Shown one piece after another: positions 33,101-43,269 of a stretch of DNA of 64,000 nt. Below the pieces are notes generated by a model. The model was not told the DNA's origin, searched no databases, and was given only the letters and a program-made list of their open reading frames with translations. Position numbers and translations under genes: made by a program. The DNA comes from Yamagishiella unicocca (taxonomy: Eukaryota > Chlorophyta > Chlorophyceae > Chlamydomonadales > Volvocaceae): contig BDSL01000135.1 of assembly GCA_003116995.1 (NCBI GenBank), forward strand, positions 124,001-188,000, given 5' to 3'. The stretch's first letter is position 1; every line of letters starts with the position of its first letter.

Positions 33101-35903
33101 CCTCTCGCCACCCCAAATACACGAGGGGGGGAACCAGGCTGATCGGCCAGGATGCGGAATGCCGGTTCCGGCCCCACACCCATCCTCCTGCCTCACCATG
33201 GCCCTGAGACCGCTCCTCCAACCGGGAGACCCACCGAATCAACCCCCGTGCATGCGAGCGCGCGTGGGGTGATGATCGGGCCGGGGCACCCACACACCAG
33301 TTCCCGACCTTCCACATCCCAGGAATTGCCATGCGCTCCCTCCTGTACCCATCGCCCACTGCGCCGCCACCGACCCATCCGTGCATGCGAGCGAGCGTGG
33401 GGTGGTGGCAGAACGACCTACCCAGTCCACCGAATACCCACCTGACCCCACCGACCCACCTGACCCCACCGACCCGACCCACCCGTGCGTGCTGAACAGC
33501 ACTAGACCGTTCGCGTGCAGGTAGGCCCGCAGCGGGTTGAAGCCGGTCACCGCCACCCACACGCGGATGCCGAACTTGCGCCCGTGCACCAGCAGCGGCC
33601 GGTCCTCGTAACGCTGCGCCAACACGTACGGCTTCTGGCTGGGCCTGGCGGGCAGCAACGAGGCGCCGTACCGGGTTGGGCAGAAGCGATTCAGGGAGGA
33701 AGTCGAGGCGCGAGTCGAGGCGTATGTGTTTCCAGAAGGACCAGGGAGGCAGCGGGGACACGCAGTGTCTCAGTTACACATACACAGACAATGCCCCCCG
33801 GGCGCTAAGACCACCGATGCTCCTGGCCTCCTGCACGTGCTGTCCTCGAAGCGCCAGACCCGACCCGCTCGGTCCTGAGACACTCCGGGTCCGTCTGGCG
33901 CCTTGCCAGCCGCCCTCCCTCGCCCCACTTGCAGCATGTCCGCCTGGCCACCCCATCCGCGCGCTCCGCTCCACGCTCCCTTCCCTTCGCTCACCCTTCC
34001 CCTTCCTATCGGTTACCGTACCTTCCAAGTCGAACTCCTTCCACAGGCCTCCGACCCCACTTCCCCCCGATCTCCAGCCCCACCTTCTCCGTGGCCTGCC
34101 TGCCTCCATCGCCGCCCCCTCCAGCGGCACGAGCTTTAGCCCCTTGCCCAGATGCTGCGCGGTCTTGAGGATCCACAGCTCCTGCGTCCCCGTCCGCTGA
34201 GACCCGCCGCCGCCGCCCTGGTGCTGCACAGCCTCGGCCCCCTGGCCGCCCGCCTCCGCTGCTGTGGCCGCCACATGCGCGGCCAGTTGCGGCAGCTCCT
34301 CAGGCAGGCTGAACGAGTGCGGCACGATGTCCCATGCGAGAACCTCCCCTAGCGCCTCTTTCAAGGTGGCGGGCAGGCGCCGCTACACGGGGTGCGGAAA
34401 GTCACGGTGCGGGGAGGGCGATAAGAAGGTGTGTGGACATGGTGAGTGTGGCCCGGGGCTGGAAAGGGGTGGAGTGCTTGTCTTGTATACGCGGGGATTG
34501 CGATGAAGGTTGGGATCAGCTTGGGTCAGAGGTACAAGGGGCCGAATGCCTTGAAGGCCCAAGATCATTTACTCCACACGGTCAAGAGCAGGGCTCCTCG
34601 AGGCAGGAACCTGGATCCTGGAGGTGTCAGCCCGCCTTGCAGTTTCGCTGTCTGGAGGAATGACGCGGCCCCAAGAGCAAGGACGCCGCCAAGTGGCCGT
34701 CTTGCCAGTAAGCCCTGCACCGACCGGGTGCCTCCCACCGACCGGGCCATCTAACACAACCGCCGACAACAAGCGCGACCATGACGGGAAAGGAGACTGC
34801 CCTGCGCTCCGAAACCCCTGCCTGCCTTTTTAGTGATGCTCATAAGGCCCGGACAAGCGGACACCAGCTGTCCCGGCTTTAGGTGCGGCAACGCCTTGAG
34901 GGCGAGCCGCGCAGGGGCCCACAGAAAGTCCCAGTCGCCCGGCCGCTGCCAGCCCAGCGGTCCAGGGATGGGCGCCGATTTCGGATAGCCGCCGATGCGG
35001 ACACCGCCTGAGGGAGAGCATGCCGTCGAGTGGACTTGATAAGATGCTGGCGTGGGGTGAGCAGAATGGTAATCGGAACACGTGGGTGCTGAGCCGGACG
35101 CCGGGCATTGTGGGGGGGGGAAGAGGTGCTGTGTCGGGTTCCTTGAGTGCAGCTTGGCTTGGATTGGGGTATGTGAGGACTGGGTCGGCAAGTGGCGCTG
35201 GAAGTGCGGAGGGGAGAAGACGGCGGCGGGCACTTCGCGGGTTTTGGAGTCCGCGCTAAGGAATGGAGGCAGTATGTTATGGCGAGAACAGCCAGCAGGG
35301 CGTCAAGGTGGTGCGTCGTCATCCAGCGGGAGAAGGAGAAGGGGAAGCGTAGCAGAAAGGCGAGAACGCGTTGCGGCCGCGCGTGAAGTGTTGCGGGAAG
35401 GCGAAAGCCGTGGGCTGGGGCGGCTGGCTCGTTCCCGCCCGAATCGATAACACGGGCAATATGCGAGGAATACTTCAAGGCTTGCAGGCGGTCCGCAGGG
35501 TCTGTGACGCCGCCAGAATTCAAAGCGGAAGGCGCATAGCTTCCTGAGCTTTTCAACCCAGAGGCCCGGTACGCGTCGCCTTACCATGCTCGAAAAGCGC
35601 CCGCTGCACGATGCAGCGTTCTCCGCTACCTTTAAAACGCCTCTCCTCGTGCCAAAACCGAAAGGTTCCTTTGCTGATGCTGGCGCTCGTGCTCGCTGCG
35701 TGGCCCTGCGCACAGCGTCGTTGCGTCCAGGGCGGCGCGACAGCTGGGTCGTATGCACCAGCCAGTTCATGATACATAACTCTTACCTCCTGAGCCTCAA
35801 CAGAGACAGGACCTCCAACCGCGGACTGTGGGTGGCGGGGCATTGCTGCTGCCGCGCCGACGCCTGCACTATCGTGTTCAATTTTCTGTCTCTTTGAGGG
35901 CAT
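30159..35903 (-). CDS. Tubulin-tyrosine-ligase-like (TTLL) protein
   Basis: TTL-family ATP-grasp enzymes add amino acids (Tyr, Glu or Gly) to tubulin or other proteins. The exons are 35903-35787, 35705-35585, 35543 to an unresolved donor, 35007-34826, 34355-34104, 33634-33483, 32932-32814, 32545-32463, 31825-31781, 31583-31506, 31308-31246 and 30788-30159 (about 650-700 aa). Family features in order: GDWDFLWAPARLALK; ELWILKTAQHLGKG (ATP-binding lysine); YVLAQRYEDRPLLVHGRKFG then IRVWVAV; HITNYAQNMDG; GLDYLIDEDLHSWLLEVNGT then PSL (the acid and Asn that bind metal-ATP). The C-terminal exon adds an Ala-rich segment and a Gly/Asp acidic tail. Donors at 34825, 34103 and 31505 are GC instead of GT; no in-phase GT alternative was found. 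It may act on axonemal tubulin, but the modification type cannot be told. The start ATG (MPSKRQKIEHDS) is supported by two in-phase exons. Confidence 0.87.
30789..30960. repeat. GGGA tract and 35-bp minisatellite at a TTLL splice acceptor
   Basis: A GGGAGGGA tract is followed by three 35-bp units starting at 30824, 30859 and 30894 (each begins GGATAGGCCGTGAGGGAGGG). On the minus strand the C/T complement directly forms the polypyrimidine tract of the last TTLL acceptor (30789-30790). Confidence 0.9.
31600..31680. repeat. GGTACGG-type tandem repeat in a TTLL intron
   Basis: Irregular units of about 12 bp containing GGTACGGA recur about six times in the short intron between the exons at 31825-31781 and 31583-31506. 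Confidence 0.8.
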
Positions 35904-36847
35904 GCTATCGGCTGACGTGGAATTTACGCGAACAAAAGGATTTGAAGCACGGCTTCGACAGAAGAGGAAAGATGGGACTGAGGGAACCGTCCGCAAGGGC
36001 AACGGGCCCGCTCGTTGCATGTCGTAGTCTGTCTAATTGCGCGTTATCATGTCAGTAGCCATAAAAGCTTTTTTCTAGTAAGTCGCGACATGGACGGTCA
36101 AATATTTGGCGCGATGGCGCCCATGGCGCGCGCGGCGCGATGGACCTCATGCGACAGTTGCGATTGAAAAACCTTTCGTAGTAGCATTTCAATGGAACCA
36201 CGCGGAATAAAGCAAATCATATTCTATGACTTTGAACTAGCGTTTTGGGTTTACAGTCGAAATTGGGGAGCCAGACCCTCGCGTTGTTGCCTTGCCGCGC
36301 TACCCATGCTTTGAAAGCATGAATTGTACATTCCACGTAGTACGTTCTGCCGCAAAACCGTAATTGCTGCTCGTGTTCGATGTGGTGGGGGTACCAGTAG
36401 GCGTGCACGTACATAGCAAAAGACACCCCTAACACGCTCTGCGCGTCTCCTGGTGTCCCTTAGCAAGCAGCAAACAGGAGCAGTGCATCAAGCCGCAATT
36501 AATGTTCTGGAATGGTGATAGCTGGTCATGCCTGCCTGGGGTGGACGCTCGGGTCATGGTCCAGACTCCTCACGCCAGGCTCACGCCCTGTCTTGCAGGT
36601 ATGGGGCGTAATACAAGTCCAAACAGATATTCCCTCCACCTGCACCATCTGTCGAATTCCCTTAACCCCTTTGTATCCTATTCCGTCTCCCTTCCGTTCT
36701 CGATCGAACCGTTACCTAACTTCAACCAACTTGCCAGCGACTAACTGCCGCGACGGCCTCTAACTATGTGACGTGCACGGACAATCCGCAGCTTTCGACA
36801 TTTGCAACCCGACACATCTGTAGACGCCGATGGACACGCACGCACTG
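35904..36847. other. Intergenic region between the TTLL gene and the copia element
   Basis: About 940 bases hold the TTLL promoter on the minus strand and sequence up to the retrotransposon target site. The sequence is locally AT-rich and no coding exon was recognised. Confidence 0.55.
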
Positions 36848-37001
36848 TGTTGTGATAAGGGCGATTACTCCATAATCCGTTACAGTGAGAGAGAGAACCT
36901 ACTCAGGGAACGCTCTCCTAACACCACACTGAGAGCCGTACTGCGGTACGGCTAAAGCCTCCAATAGGCTGCGTAGCAGAGCTGACCATCATTTCACAAC
37001 A
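36848..37001 (-). repeat. 3' LTR of the copia element
   Basis: 154 bp, identical to 41368-41521. It contains a hairpin with an 8-bp stem, AGCCGTAC / GTACGGCT, around TGCG at 36934-36953. The polypurine stretch ACGTGGGAG (minus strand) directly precedes it. Confidence 0.97.
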
Positions 37002-37012
37002 CTCCCACGTGG

Positions 37013-40000
37013 TCAGATCTTGCATACGCTCATGCTCTCGCGAAACTGCCGGAACTTCTCGAACGCCAACGGCTTCGTCAGGCAGTCCGCCACCATCTCC
37101 GACGTGCGGCAGTCAACCATGACAATCGCGCCGCGCGTCACGTGCTCCCGGATCAGATGGTACCGCACCGCAATGTGCTTCGACCTCTCGGAAACGACCG
37201 GGTTCTTAATCACCTTGATCGCGCACTGGCTGTCGCAGTTGACTTTCGTAGCGACCAGCATGTACCCCATGTCGCACAGCAACTGCCGCAACCACAGCGC
37301 CTCCTTAACCCCCTCCGATGCCGCTACATACTCGGCCTCCATCGTGGACACCGCCACGGTGCGCTGGAACTTGCTCGACCAGCTCACCGGGCCCCCATGC
37401 AGCGAAAACACAAAACCCGTGGTCGAACGGCGCGACTCCACGCAACCCGCGTGATCCGCGTCGGTGTAGCCAATGAGGCCCTCATCCACGCGACCGCCAC
37501 CGAACACCAGGCCATAATTTGCCGTGCCAGCCAGATACCGCACCACCTCTTTCGCTGCCTTCCAGTGCTCCTTCCCCGGAGCCGACATGTGCCGCGTCAG
37601 CACTCCCACGGCGTGAGAGATGTCTGGACGCGTGCAACCAGCGATGTACAGCAGGCTGCCCACCAGCGCACTGTACGGGTAGCGCTCAACCTCCAAACGC
37701 TCATCCGCCCCGGGCTTCACCAGGACCGTACCCGGGGTCATGGGGACTGCCTTGGGCCGGGACTTCGACATGCCGTACTCGGCCACCACTTCCTCAATCA
37801 TCCGGCGCTGGGACACCGTAATCGTGCGAGACTCCCGATCCCGCTGAATGGCCAGACCCAGGAAAAGGTCGGCCTCCCCCATATCGCGGCAATCGAAAAC
37901 TTGCATGATGGCCGACTTCACTTCCAGCACCTTCGCCACACCGTACGACGCAATCAGCAAATCGTCGACGTAGACCAGCACGTGCACAACATCACCATCG
38001 ACGTCCCGCACGTACAAGCTGGGGTCCGCATCGGATTCCTTGAAACCCATCGCCACCAGCTGCTCGTGCAACTTCTTGTGCCAGGTGCGAGATGCCTGCC
38101 GCAAGCCATACAGCGACTTGCGCAAGCGGCACACGTTTGCTCGCCCACCCGTCGCAAAACCGGGGGGCTGCTCCACGAAAATCTCCTCCTCCAAATCACC
38201 ATTCAGGAAAGCGGTCTTAACATCGAGCTGATGAAGCTCCATGTCCCCAGCCGCAACCATGGCCAGGAAAGCCCGCAGCGTGGCATGCTTGCTGACAGGC
38301 GCGAACACTTCCTTGAAATCAACGCCCTCACGCTGCATAAAGCCCTTGACGACTAGGCGGGCCTTGAACCTCTCAATCACTCCGTGCTTGTCCTGTTTCA
38401 AAGCAAAGACCCACTTTACACCCATCGCACGCGCGCCCTGCGGTTTGGGCTCCAAAACCCACGTGCCCTTCTCCTGCAAGGACGCCAACTCCTCCTCCAT
38501 CGCGGCCTGCCACTGCACGGCATAGGGGGACGCCATTGCCTCTGCATAGGTCGCCGGCGTCATGACTTCCACGCCACGCTGATCCACGGCTCCAGTATAA
38601 CGACTTGGAGGCACACCGGCGTTAACCCGCTTGGCCCTACGCTGCGCAATGGGCTGGTCCGCCTCACTTGGCCCTGCGTCATCCGGCTCGGGGTCATCAT
38701 CTGGCTCGGGGCCATCGCCGTCTGGCTCGCCATCCGGCTCACCATCTGACTCGCCATCCGGCTCGGACTCACCACCTTCACCCTCATCATCGGTATTGGG
38801 GTAGGACAACATTTCCTCCCATTCCTCCTCCTCCGACCCCGAATCCGTCTCATCATCAGACGACTCTGACACCTCCTCCATGCGGCAATCGACGCAGTCA
38901 GCAAACTTGACATTTTTGCTAACGAGGATTTTCTTGTGCCCAGGTAGCCACACACGCCATGCATGCCCTTCGGGCTCGTAGCCCACCAAAATGCCTTTGC
39001 GGGCCACAGGCCCCAGCTTGGACTGCTGGGGCTTCGGAATCATCACGTATGCTGCACACCCAAACTCACGCAAATACGAAATGTCCGGCTTCTCGCCAGT
39101 GAACCGCTCCCACGGTGTGAGCACGCTATCAGACGTGGCGGATACGTTCCGCAAATGCGACGACGTGAACACTGCCTCGCCCCACATGTTCTGCGGACAG
39201 TCGGGCGAGCCCTCCATCATGGTCCTCACACGTTCAAGCAAAGTGCGATTGAGCCGCTCTGCTGCCCCGTTTTGCTGCGGGGTGTACGGTGCCGACTTCT
39301 CATGCTTAACGCCCAAATTCTCGAAAACTTGGCACAATTTGGCATTCACGTACTCAGTGCCGCGGTCCGTCCGAACACGGCGCAACTTCTCGCCGGTTTG
39401 GCGCTCCCACGACTTTAGGACCTTCTCGACTTCTTCTGCGACCTTATCCTTCGACGCCAGGAGCCGCACTTCTGAATACTTGCTGTAGTCGTCCAAAAAC
39501 GTAGCAATGTACAGTCCTCCACCAGCCGACTTAATCGGCATGGGCCCACACAGGTCCATGTGCACCAGCTGCAATCGCTCCGTGCTAACGTGGCCTGACG
39601 ACGGATGCGACTGCTGGGTTTGCTTCCCCAGCGCGCAGGGCTCGCATGCAACGCCCTTCGCGGCGTCTACATCAGCCGGGGAGTAACCCAGCCCCTTCAC
39701 CATCTTGTGTGCTGCCATCGCGCGCATGCTGGTGAAACCCAGGTGTCCTAACCTACGGTGCCCCATGCAAATACGTGCACGCGAAGCATTCAGGCGCCTC
39801 ATCGCCTCTTCCCGCAGCGCCCGGTGCTCGCGCTCACGGATTTCGTGCTTTTCCTGCAGCCGCCTGCGAGTTGCCTCCTTTTCCGCTACGACTTCCCGCT
39901 GGCGCTCTTCCTGCATCTCACGCTTCACCTCACGCACCAAGGCGGCGGCCTTGCCCCCGTTGCCCATTTCGCGGTATTTCGCATCCCAACGGGCCGTCTC

Positions 40001-41275
40001 AATCACGTCCAGCATCGGATCCTGCACCCGGGCCCGCACGAAATACATGCCATCGCGCTCGTACATCTGCAGCGCCGGCTCCCCGTTGATCGCGATATAC
40101 GACTGGTCCCCGTCTAGGACAGTCGTCACGTGGCCGAAAGCCCGCTTGAGGGCCTTCATCGAGAAAAGGTTCATTCCGATCCCCGGCACTACGTGGGGGT
40201 GCATCGTTACGTCCATGCCAAAACCGTCTACACCGAACGTGACCTGCCCCCGCCACTTCGAAAACTTGCTTGCCTTATCCGCCATCCTGAACTCGATGCT
40301 GTTCTTCATCGTCAGGGACTTGACGTTGAACAGGGCACCGCTGCAGCCGGTCAAGAACTCCTCCGCGCCAGTGTCGAACAACCACTCGTCCTTGGCCGTC
40401 GTCACGTTGGCAACCAGGTTTGCGGTGGCAATAAGGTGCCGCCGCTGTCCCTGTGCCGGCGCCTGGCCTTGCTGAGGTAGGGGGGGCGGCGCTGCCTGCG
40501 CCTGAGGCGCCTGCTGCGCCTGCTCTCGCTCCCGACGCTCCCTCGTGCGGCAGTTTGCCTGGATGTGGCCCTTCTTACCGCACGAGTGGCAGATCTTGTC
40601 CTTGTGCCGGTTGAACTTGCCGCCATCTCCTCCAGTGCCACCGCCTCCAGCTCCGCTGCCTCCAGCTCCGCCGCCTCCGTTACCGAAATGGCGGCGCCCG
40701 ACGGCGTTCACGGACGCTTGTTGGTTGGCACGATTCCTCGACGTCTCCTCGTTGATCAGACGCCGACCCAACTCCTCCACGGTTGCCACGTCGATGGCGT
40801 TCATCATTACAGTCTTGAACGTCTCGTATGATGAAGGCAAACCAAAAAGCAGCGTGTGAATATACTGGGCCTCGTCCATCTCCATGGCGGCGCAGTGCAT
40901 CTTGATACGCAGAATCCGCAGCCGAGCGAGGTAGTCACTACATGTCTCGTTGTGCGCCATGCTGAATGTCGAGATCTCCATTTGGATATTCGACTTCGCC
41001 GCACGGCTGGTCTGGGAATAGCGACGGCTGATGGCCACCCACAGGTCGTAGGCCGTCTCGTGCACCTCCAACGACGGCAGCTCCAGCGTTGTCAGGTACT
41101 GCATGATCAGCGCCCTAGACTTCTGATTTTCCCTTGCATCAAGCGTTTCACGCCTGGCCGGAAGCTCGTGGATAGCATCAGCCCATCCCTTGCTTCCGAG
41201 TGCGCGCCTTACAATGGCCGCAACCTCCACATAGTTATCCGAAGTAAACAGGTGGTTGTCTGGCACCTGCTTCAT
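37013..41275 (-). CDS. Copia gag-pol polyprotein
   Basis: A single 1,420-aa frame runs from an ATG 92 bases inside the 5' LTR and ends 11 bases before the 3' LTR. Order of domains: gag with a UBN2-type region (about 40-180); a CCHC zinc knuckle, CHSCGKKGHIQANC (229-242); an aspartic protease with DTGA (301-304); the GAG-pre-integrase segment and HHCC zinc-binding region (about 505-560); an integrase core with HMDLCGP, TDRGTEY and NGAAERLNR supplying the D, D and E; a reverse transcriptase (about 915-1160) with LDVKTAFLNGDL and the catalytic YVDD; and RNase H with YTDADHAGC and STMEAEYVA. This protease-integrase-RT-RNase H order defines copia (Pseudoviridae-like) elements. No stop, frameshift or missing catalytic residue was seen. 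Confidence 0.97.
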   Translation of the reverse strand: MKQVPDNHLFTSDNYVEVAAIVRRALGSKGWADAIHELPARRETLDARENQKSRALIMQYLTTLELPSLEVHETAYDLWVAISRRYSQTSRAAKSNIQMEISTFSMAHNETCSDYLARLRILRIKMHCAAMEMDEAQYIHTLLFGLPSSYETFKTVMMNAIDVATVEELGRRLINEETSRNRANQQASVNAVGRRHFGNGGGGAGGSGAGGGGTGGDGGKFNRHKDKICHSCGKKGHIQANCRTRERREREQAQQAPQAQAAPPPLPQQGQAPAQGQRRHLIATANLVANVTTAKDEWLFDTGAEEFLTGCSGALFNVKSLTMKNSIEFRMADKASKFSKWRGQVTFGVDGFGMDVTMHPHVVPGIGMNLFSMKALKRAFGHVTTVLDGDQSYIAINGEPALQMYERDGMYFVRARVQDPMLDVIETARWDAKYREMGNGGKAAALVREVKREMQEERQREVVAEKEATRRRLQEKHEIREREHRALREEAMRRLNASRARICMGHRRLGHLGFTSMRAMAAHKMVKGLGYSPADVDAAKGVACEPCALGKQTQQSHPSSGHVSTERLQLVHMDLCGPMPIKSAGGGLYIATFLDDYSKYSEVRLLASKDKVAEEVEKVLKSWERQTGEKLRRVRTDRGTEYVNAKLCQVFENLGVKHEKSAPYTPQQNGAAERLNRTLLERVRTMMEGSPDCPQNMWGEAVFTSSHLRNVSATSDSVLTPWERFTGEKPDISYLREFGCAAYVMIPKPQQSKLGPVARKGILVGYEPEGHAWRVWLPGHKKILVSKNVKFADCVDCRMEEVSESSDDETDSGSEEEEWEEMLSYPNTDDEGEGGESEPDGESDGEPDGEPDGDGPEPDDDPEPDDAGPSEADQPIAQRRAKRVNAGVPPSRYTGAVDQRGVEVMTPATYAEAMASPYAVQWQAAMEEELASLQEKGTWVLEPKPQGARAMGVKWVFALKQDKHGVIERFKARLVVKGFMQREGVDFKEVFAPVSKHATLRAFLAMVAAGDMELHQLDVKTAFLNGDLEEEIFVEQPPGFATGGRANVCRLRKSLYGLRQASRTWHKKLHEQLVAMGFKESDADPSLYVRDVDGDVVHVLVYVDDLLIASYGVAKVLEVKSAIMQVFDCRDMGEADLFLGLAIQRDRESRTITVSQRRMIEEVVAEYGMSKSRPKAVPMTPGTVLVKPGADERLEVERYPYSALVGSLLYIAGCTRPDISHAVGVLTRHMSAPGKEHWKAAKEVVRYLAGTANYGLVFGGGRVDEGLIGYTDADHAGCVESRRSTTGFVFSLHGGPVSWSSKFQRTVAVSTMEAEYVAASEGVKEALWLRQLLCDMGYMLVATKVNCDSQCAIKVIKNPVVSERSKHIAVRYHLIREHVTRGAIVMVDCRTSEMVADCLTKPLAFEKFRQFRESMSVCKI

Positions 41276-41339
41276 CCTAGCCTAGCTTAGCCGAGCCTGC
41301 CTCCCGCAGTTGGCACCTTAAGGTCTAGGGATCTCTTCA

Positions 41340-41367
41340 CGCGCGTCTAAGCGCGGGGCTCATAACC
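41340..41367 (-). promoter_or_regulatory. Primer-binding site of the copia element
   Basis: Immediately inside the 5' LTR the minus strand reads GGTTATGAGCCCCGCGCTTA. Its complement resembles the anticodon arm and part of the D-arm side of a tRNA-Met (loop CUCAUAA), not the 3' CCA end. Priming from an internal tRNA-Met fragment is known for Drosophila copia. Confidence 0.7.
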
Positions 41368-41521
41368 TGTTGTGATAAGGGCGATTACTCCATAATCCGT
41401 TACAGTGAGAGAGAGAACCTACTCAGGGAACGCTCTCCTAACACCACACTGAGAGCCGTACTGCGGTACGGCTAAAGCCTCCAATAGGCTGCGTAGCAGA
41501 GCTGACCATCATTTCACAACA
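41368..41521 (-). repeat. 5' LTR of the copia element
   Basis: 154 bp, identical to the 3' LTR, with the same hairpin at 41454-41473. Followed on the plus strand by the target duplication CACTG. Confidence 0.97.
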
Positions 41522-43269
41522 CACTGTATGGCGCCTGTTACGAACTGGTTCGCAACAGTCGGCTGCAGGCTGACGCGTGGATTTCATGGGATGCTGCAGA
41601 GGCTCCATGGGGGCCCCAGAGACGAAGAGGACTGAACTTTTGAGCCCGCTGTGAAGCCGTATTCCAGGCTGCTGCTAGCACGTATGCCCTCCGCAACAGC
41701 CTTCAGGGCAGCTTTTGTGTGGGTTGCTTATTCGCCGTTGCCCTATCGGCGGCAGGTTTCATTGTGCGGGCTACCGCGGTCTCCGTCGCCCCCACATACA
41801 TCTGTCCCCTTTTCAGTGCTGTATCCAGTGGTGCTGAGCGTTTCGGAATGATGTTTGTTTGCTTCTCCTCCACATACTTATGTCCATTACTACGTACATA
41901 CACACGGTTCCGCGGTTCCTTTTTCAAAAATTATACGGTACGTGGGGCACGGTCGGGGCTGGGCGTCGCATAGTATAACGATGTTGGACTCAGATGCACA
42001 GGGAGCCCTGACAGCCTACTACCCCAGCTGCCAGGGGAGCCGTCAGCTGCCAGCTGCACTGCTGGCCTCACACAGCGCCCAGATCGCGTCATCAACCAAA
42101 TGATGACCCCAAGCGCATTCGAGTGATTCGGTGCGTGCGTGGAGGGGAGGCAGCGCACACACAAGCCGTGCCCACACGCGGCGGCTCAGGGCAGCCTCTC
42201 CGCCCGCCACAGCCTGGCGTCTAGCTACCGAGGTTCCGCGAACTTCCGTACATTCTTGCAAGCAGCCTGGTCCAACATACAGCATGCCCCCGGTGCAAAA
42301 AGGCATGGAAAGCCCATCTTGCGCACCCACGCCGTACAGTACGACTTGGGGTTATCGCAAAGAAGATGGCAGCCAGTCGCTACGCGCGCAACGGCTTGTA
42401 ACATGCAGGCCAACGCAAGGGCAAGTACCATGGGGGCTGCGACCAATTGCGCCCAGCAGCTCAGGACCTTCCGCTGCCCACCGCGCACGTCGGCATATTG
42501 CCTCGCTATGCTGACCCACACCAGCCGCACCTAACGAACTCTAATCCGTAGCATAACCACGACTACCGCACCGTCGTCGTGGTAGCCACCAGTTACGCTG
42601 GCATAGCCACCGTAACAGTTACTGCTTCTGGTACTACATCGCGCAACATAGGCAAGAACGACCTTAGCTCATTCTTTTGCCAGGTACGGCACAGGCAGCG
42701 AAAAACCCAGCCCAATAGGCCCACTCAAAGACCTTCAATGGTGGCGCAGGCCTCCGCGCTAGCCTCCGCACTGCCGTCTCCATCACCACCCGTGACCGAG
42801 AGGCATTCTGCAGGTGCTGCCATTCGAGAATGGAAAACCACGCTTGTCATAGTAAACCCGGCCGTTGCGTTGACAGACGCCGCACGCTGCACTCCCATCA
42901 CCATATCGCCCTCCAACCATGATCCAGAGACCATGGTCAGCCTGCTCATCGATGCCCTAACTCAGGCAAAAATTGCCGTACAAAGTACACCGCCCCACCG
43001 TTCCTAAGCAGAAGCAGCTCATGCCAGACTGCCTTGCCTGCCTGGCACCACTTGGTCGAGGCGAAACGATCAGCGGGAAGCAATGGTTTGCCCTGCCGCA
43101 TGAGCAATGCTGGCACTACCATTCCCATGTTGCAGCCCGGGCTTCCAGCATTCGGTATCTCGCTCCGCTCATTGGTGGCGACAGTCGTCAGGCGCTGCGC
43201 CCTGGGTGCGTAGGCCGTCACGGACATGTATACCCCATGTTACAGCCCAGCCTGGGACATACATACTAT
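41522..43269. other. Intergenic region with no convincing gene
   Basis: 1.75 kb between the copia element and the small membrane-protein gene. The longest open frames (for example 42579-43007 on the plus strand, Ala/Ser/Pro-rich) have no family resemblance and no paired splice sites. TTACA at 43240-43244 is the likely poly(A) signal of the gene to the right. Confidence 0.55.
43240..43244 (-). terminator. TGTAA polyadenylation signal of the small membrane-protein gene
   Basis: TGTAA on the minus strand lies about 26 bases after the TGA at 43272-43270, supporting that short gene model. Confidence 0.55.

Larger units (their letters stand above)
36848..41521 (-). mobile_element. Full-length copia (Ty1/copia) LTR retrotransposon
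   Basis: The 4,674-bp element lies in minus orientation. The two 154-bp LTRs (36848-37001 and 41368-41521) are identical, begin TG and end CA, and are flanked by the 5-bp target duplication CACTG (36843-36847 and 41522-41526). Between them is one uninterrupted gag-pol frame. The leader next to the 5' LTR holds a primer-binding site matching an internal part of a methionine tRNA. Overall size, single frame and short LTRs resemble Osser of Volvox carteri (about 4.9 kb, LTRs about 0.2 kb, from memory). Intact structure and identical LTRs indicate a recent and possibly still mobile copy. Confidence 0.98.

Noticed and set aside
37142..38356. Plus-strand open frame of 404 codons, rich in His, Arg and Gln
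   Set aside because: It lies antisense to the reverse transcriptase and RNase H of the copia gag-pol frame and has no independent signal.
41340..41367. Partial tRNA-Met-like sequence considered as a tRNA gene
   Set aside because: Only the anticodon-arm half is present, and it sits exactly at the primer-binding position of the copia element.
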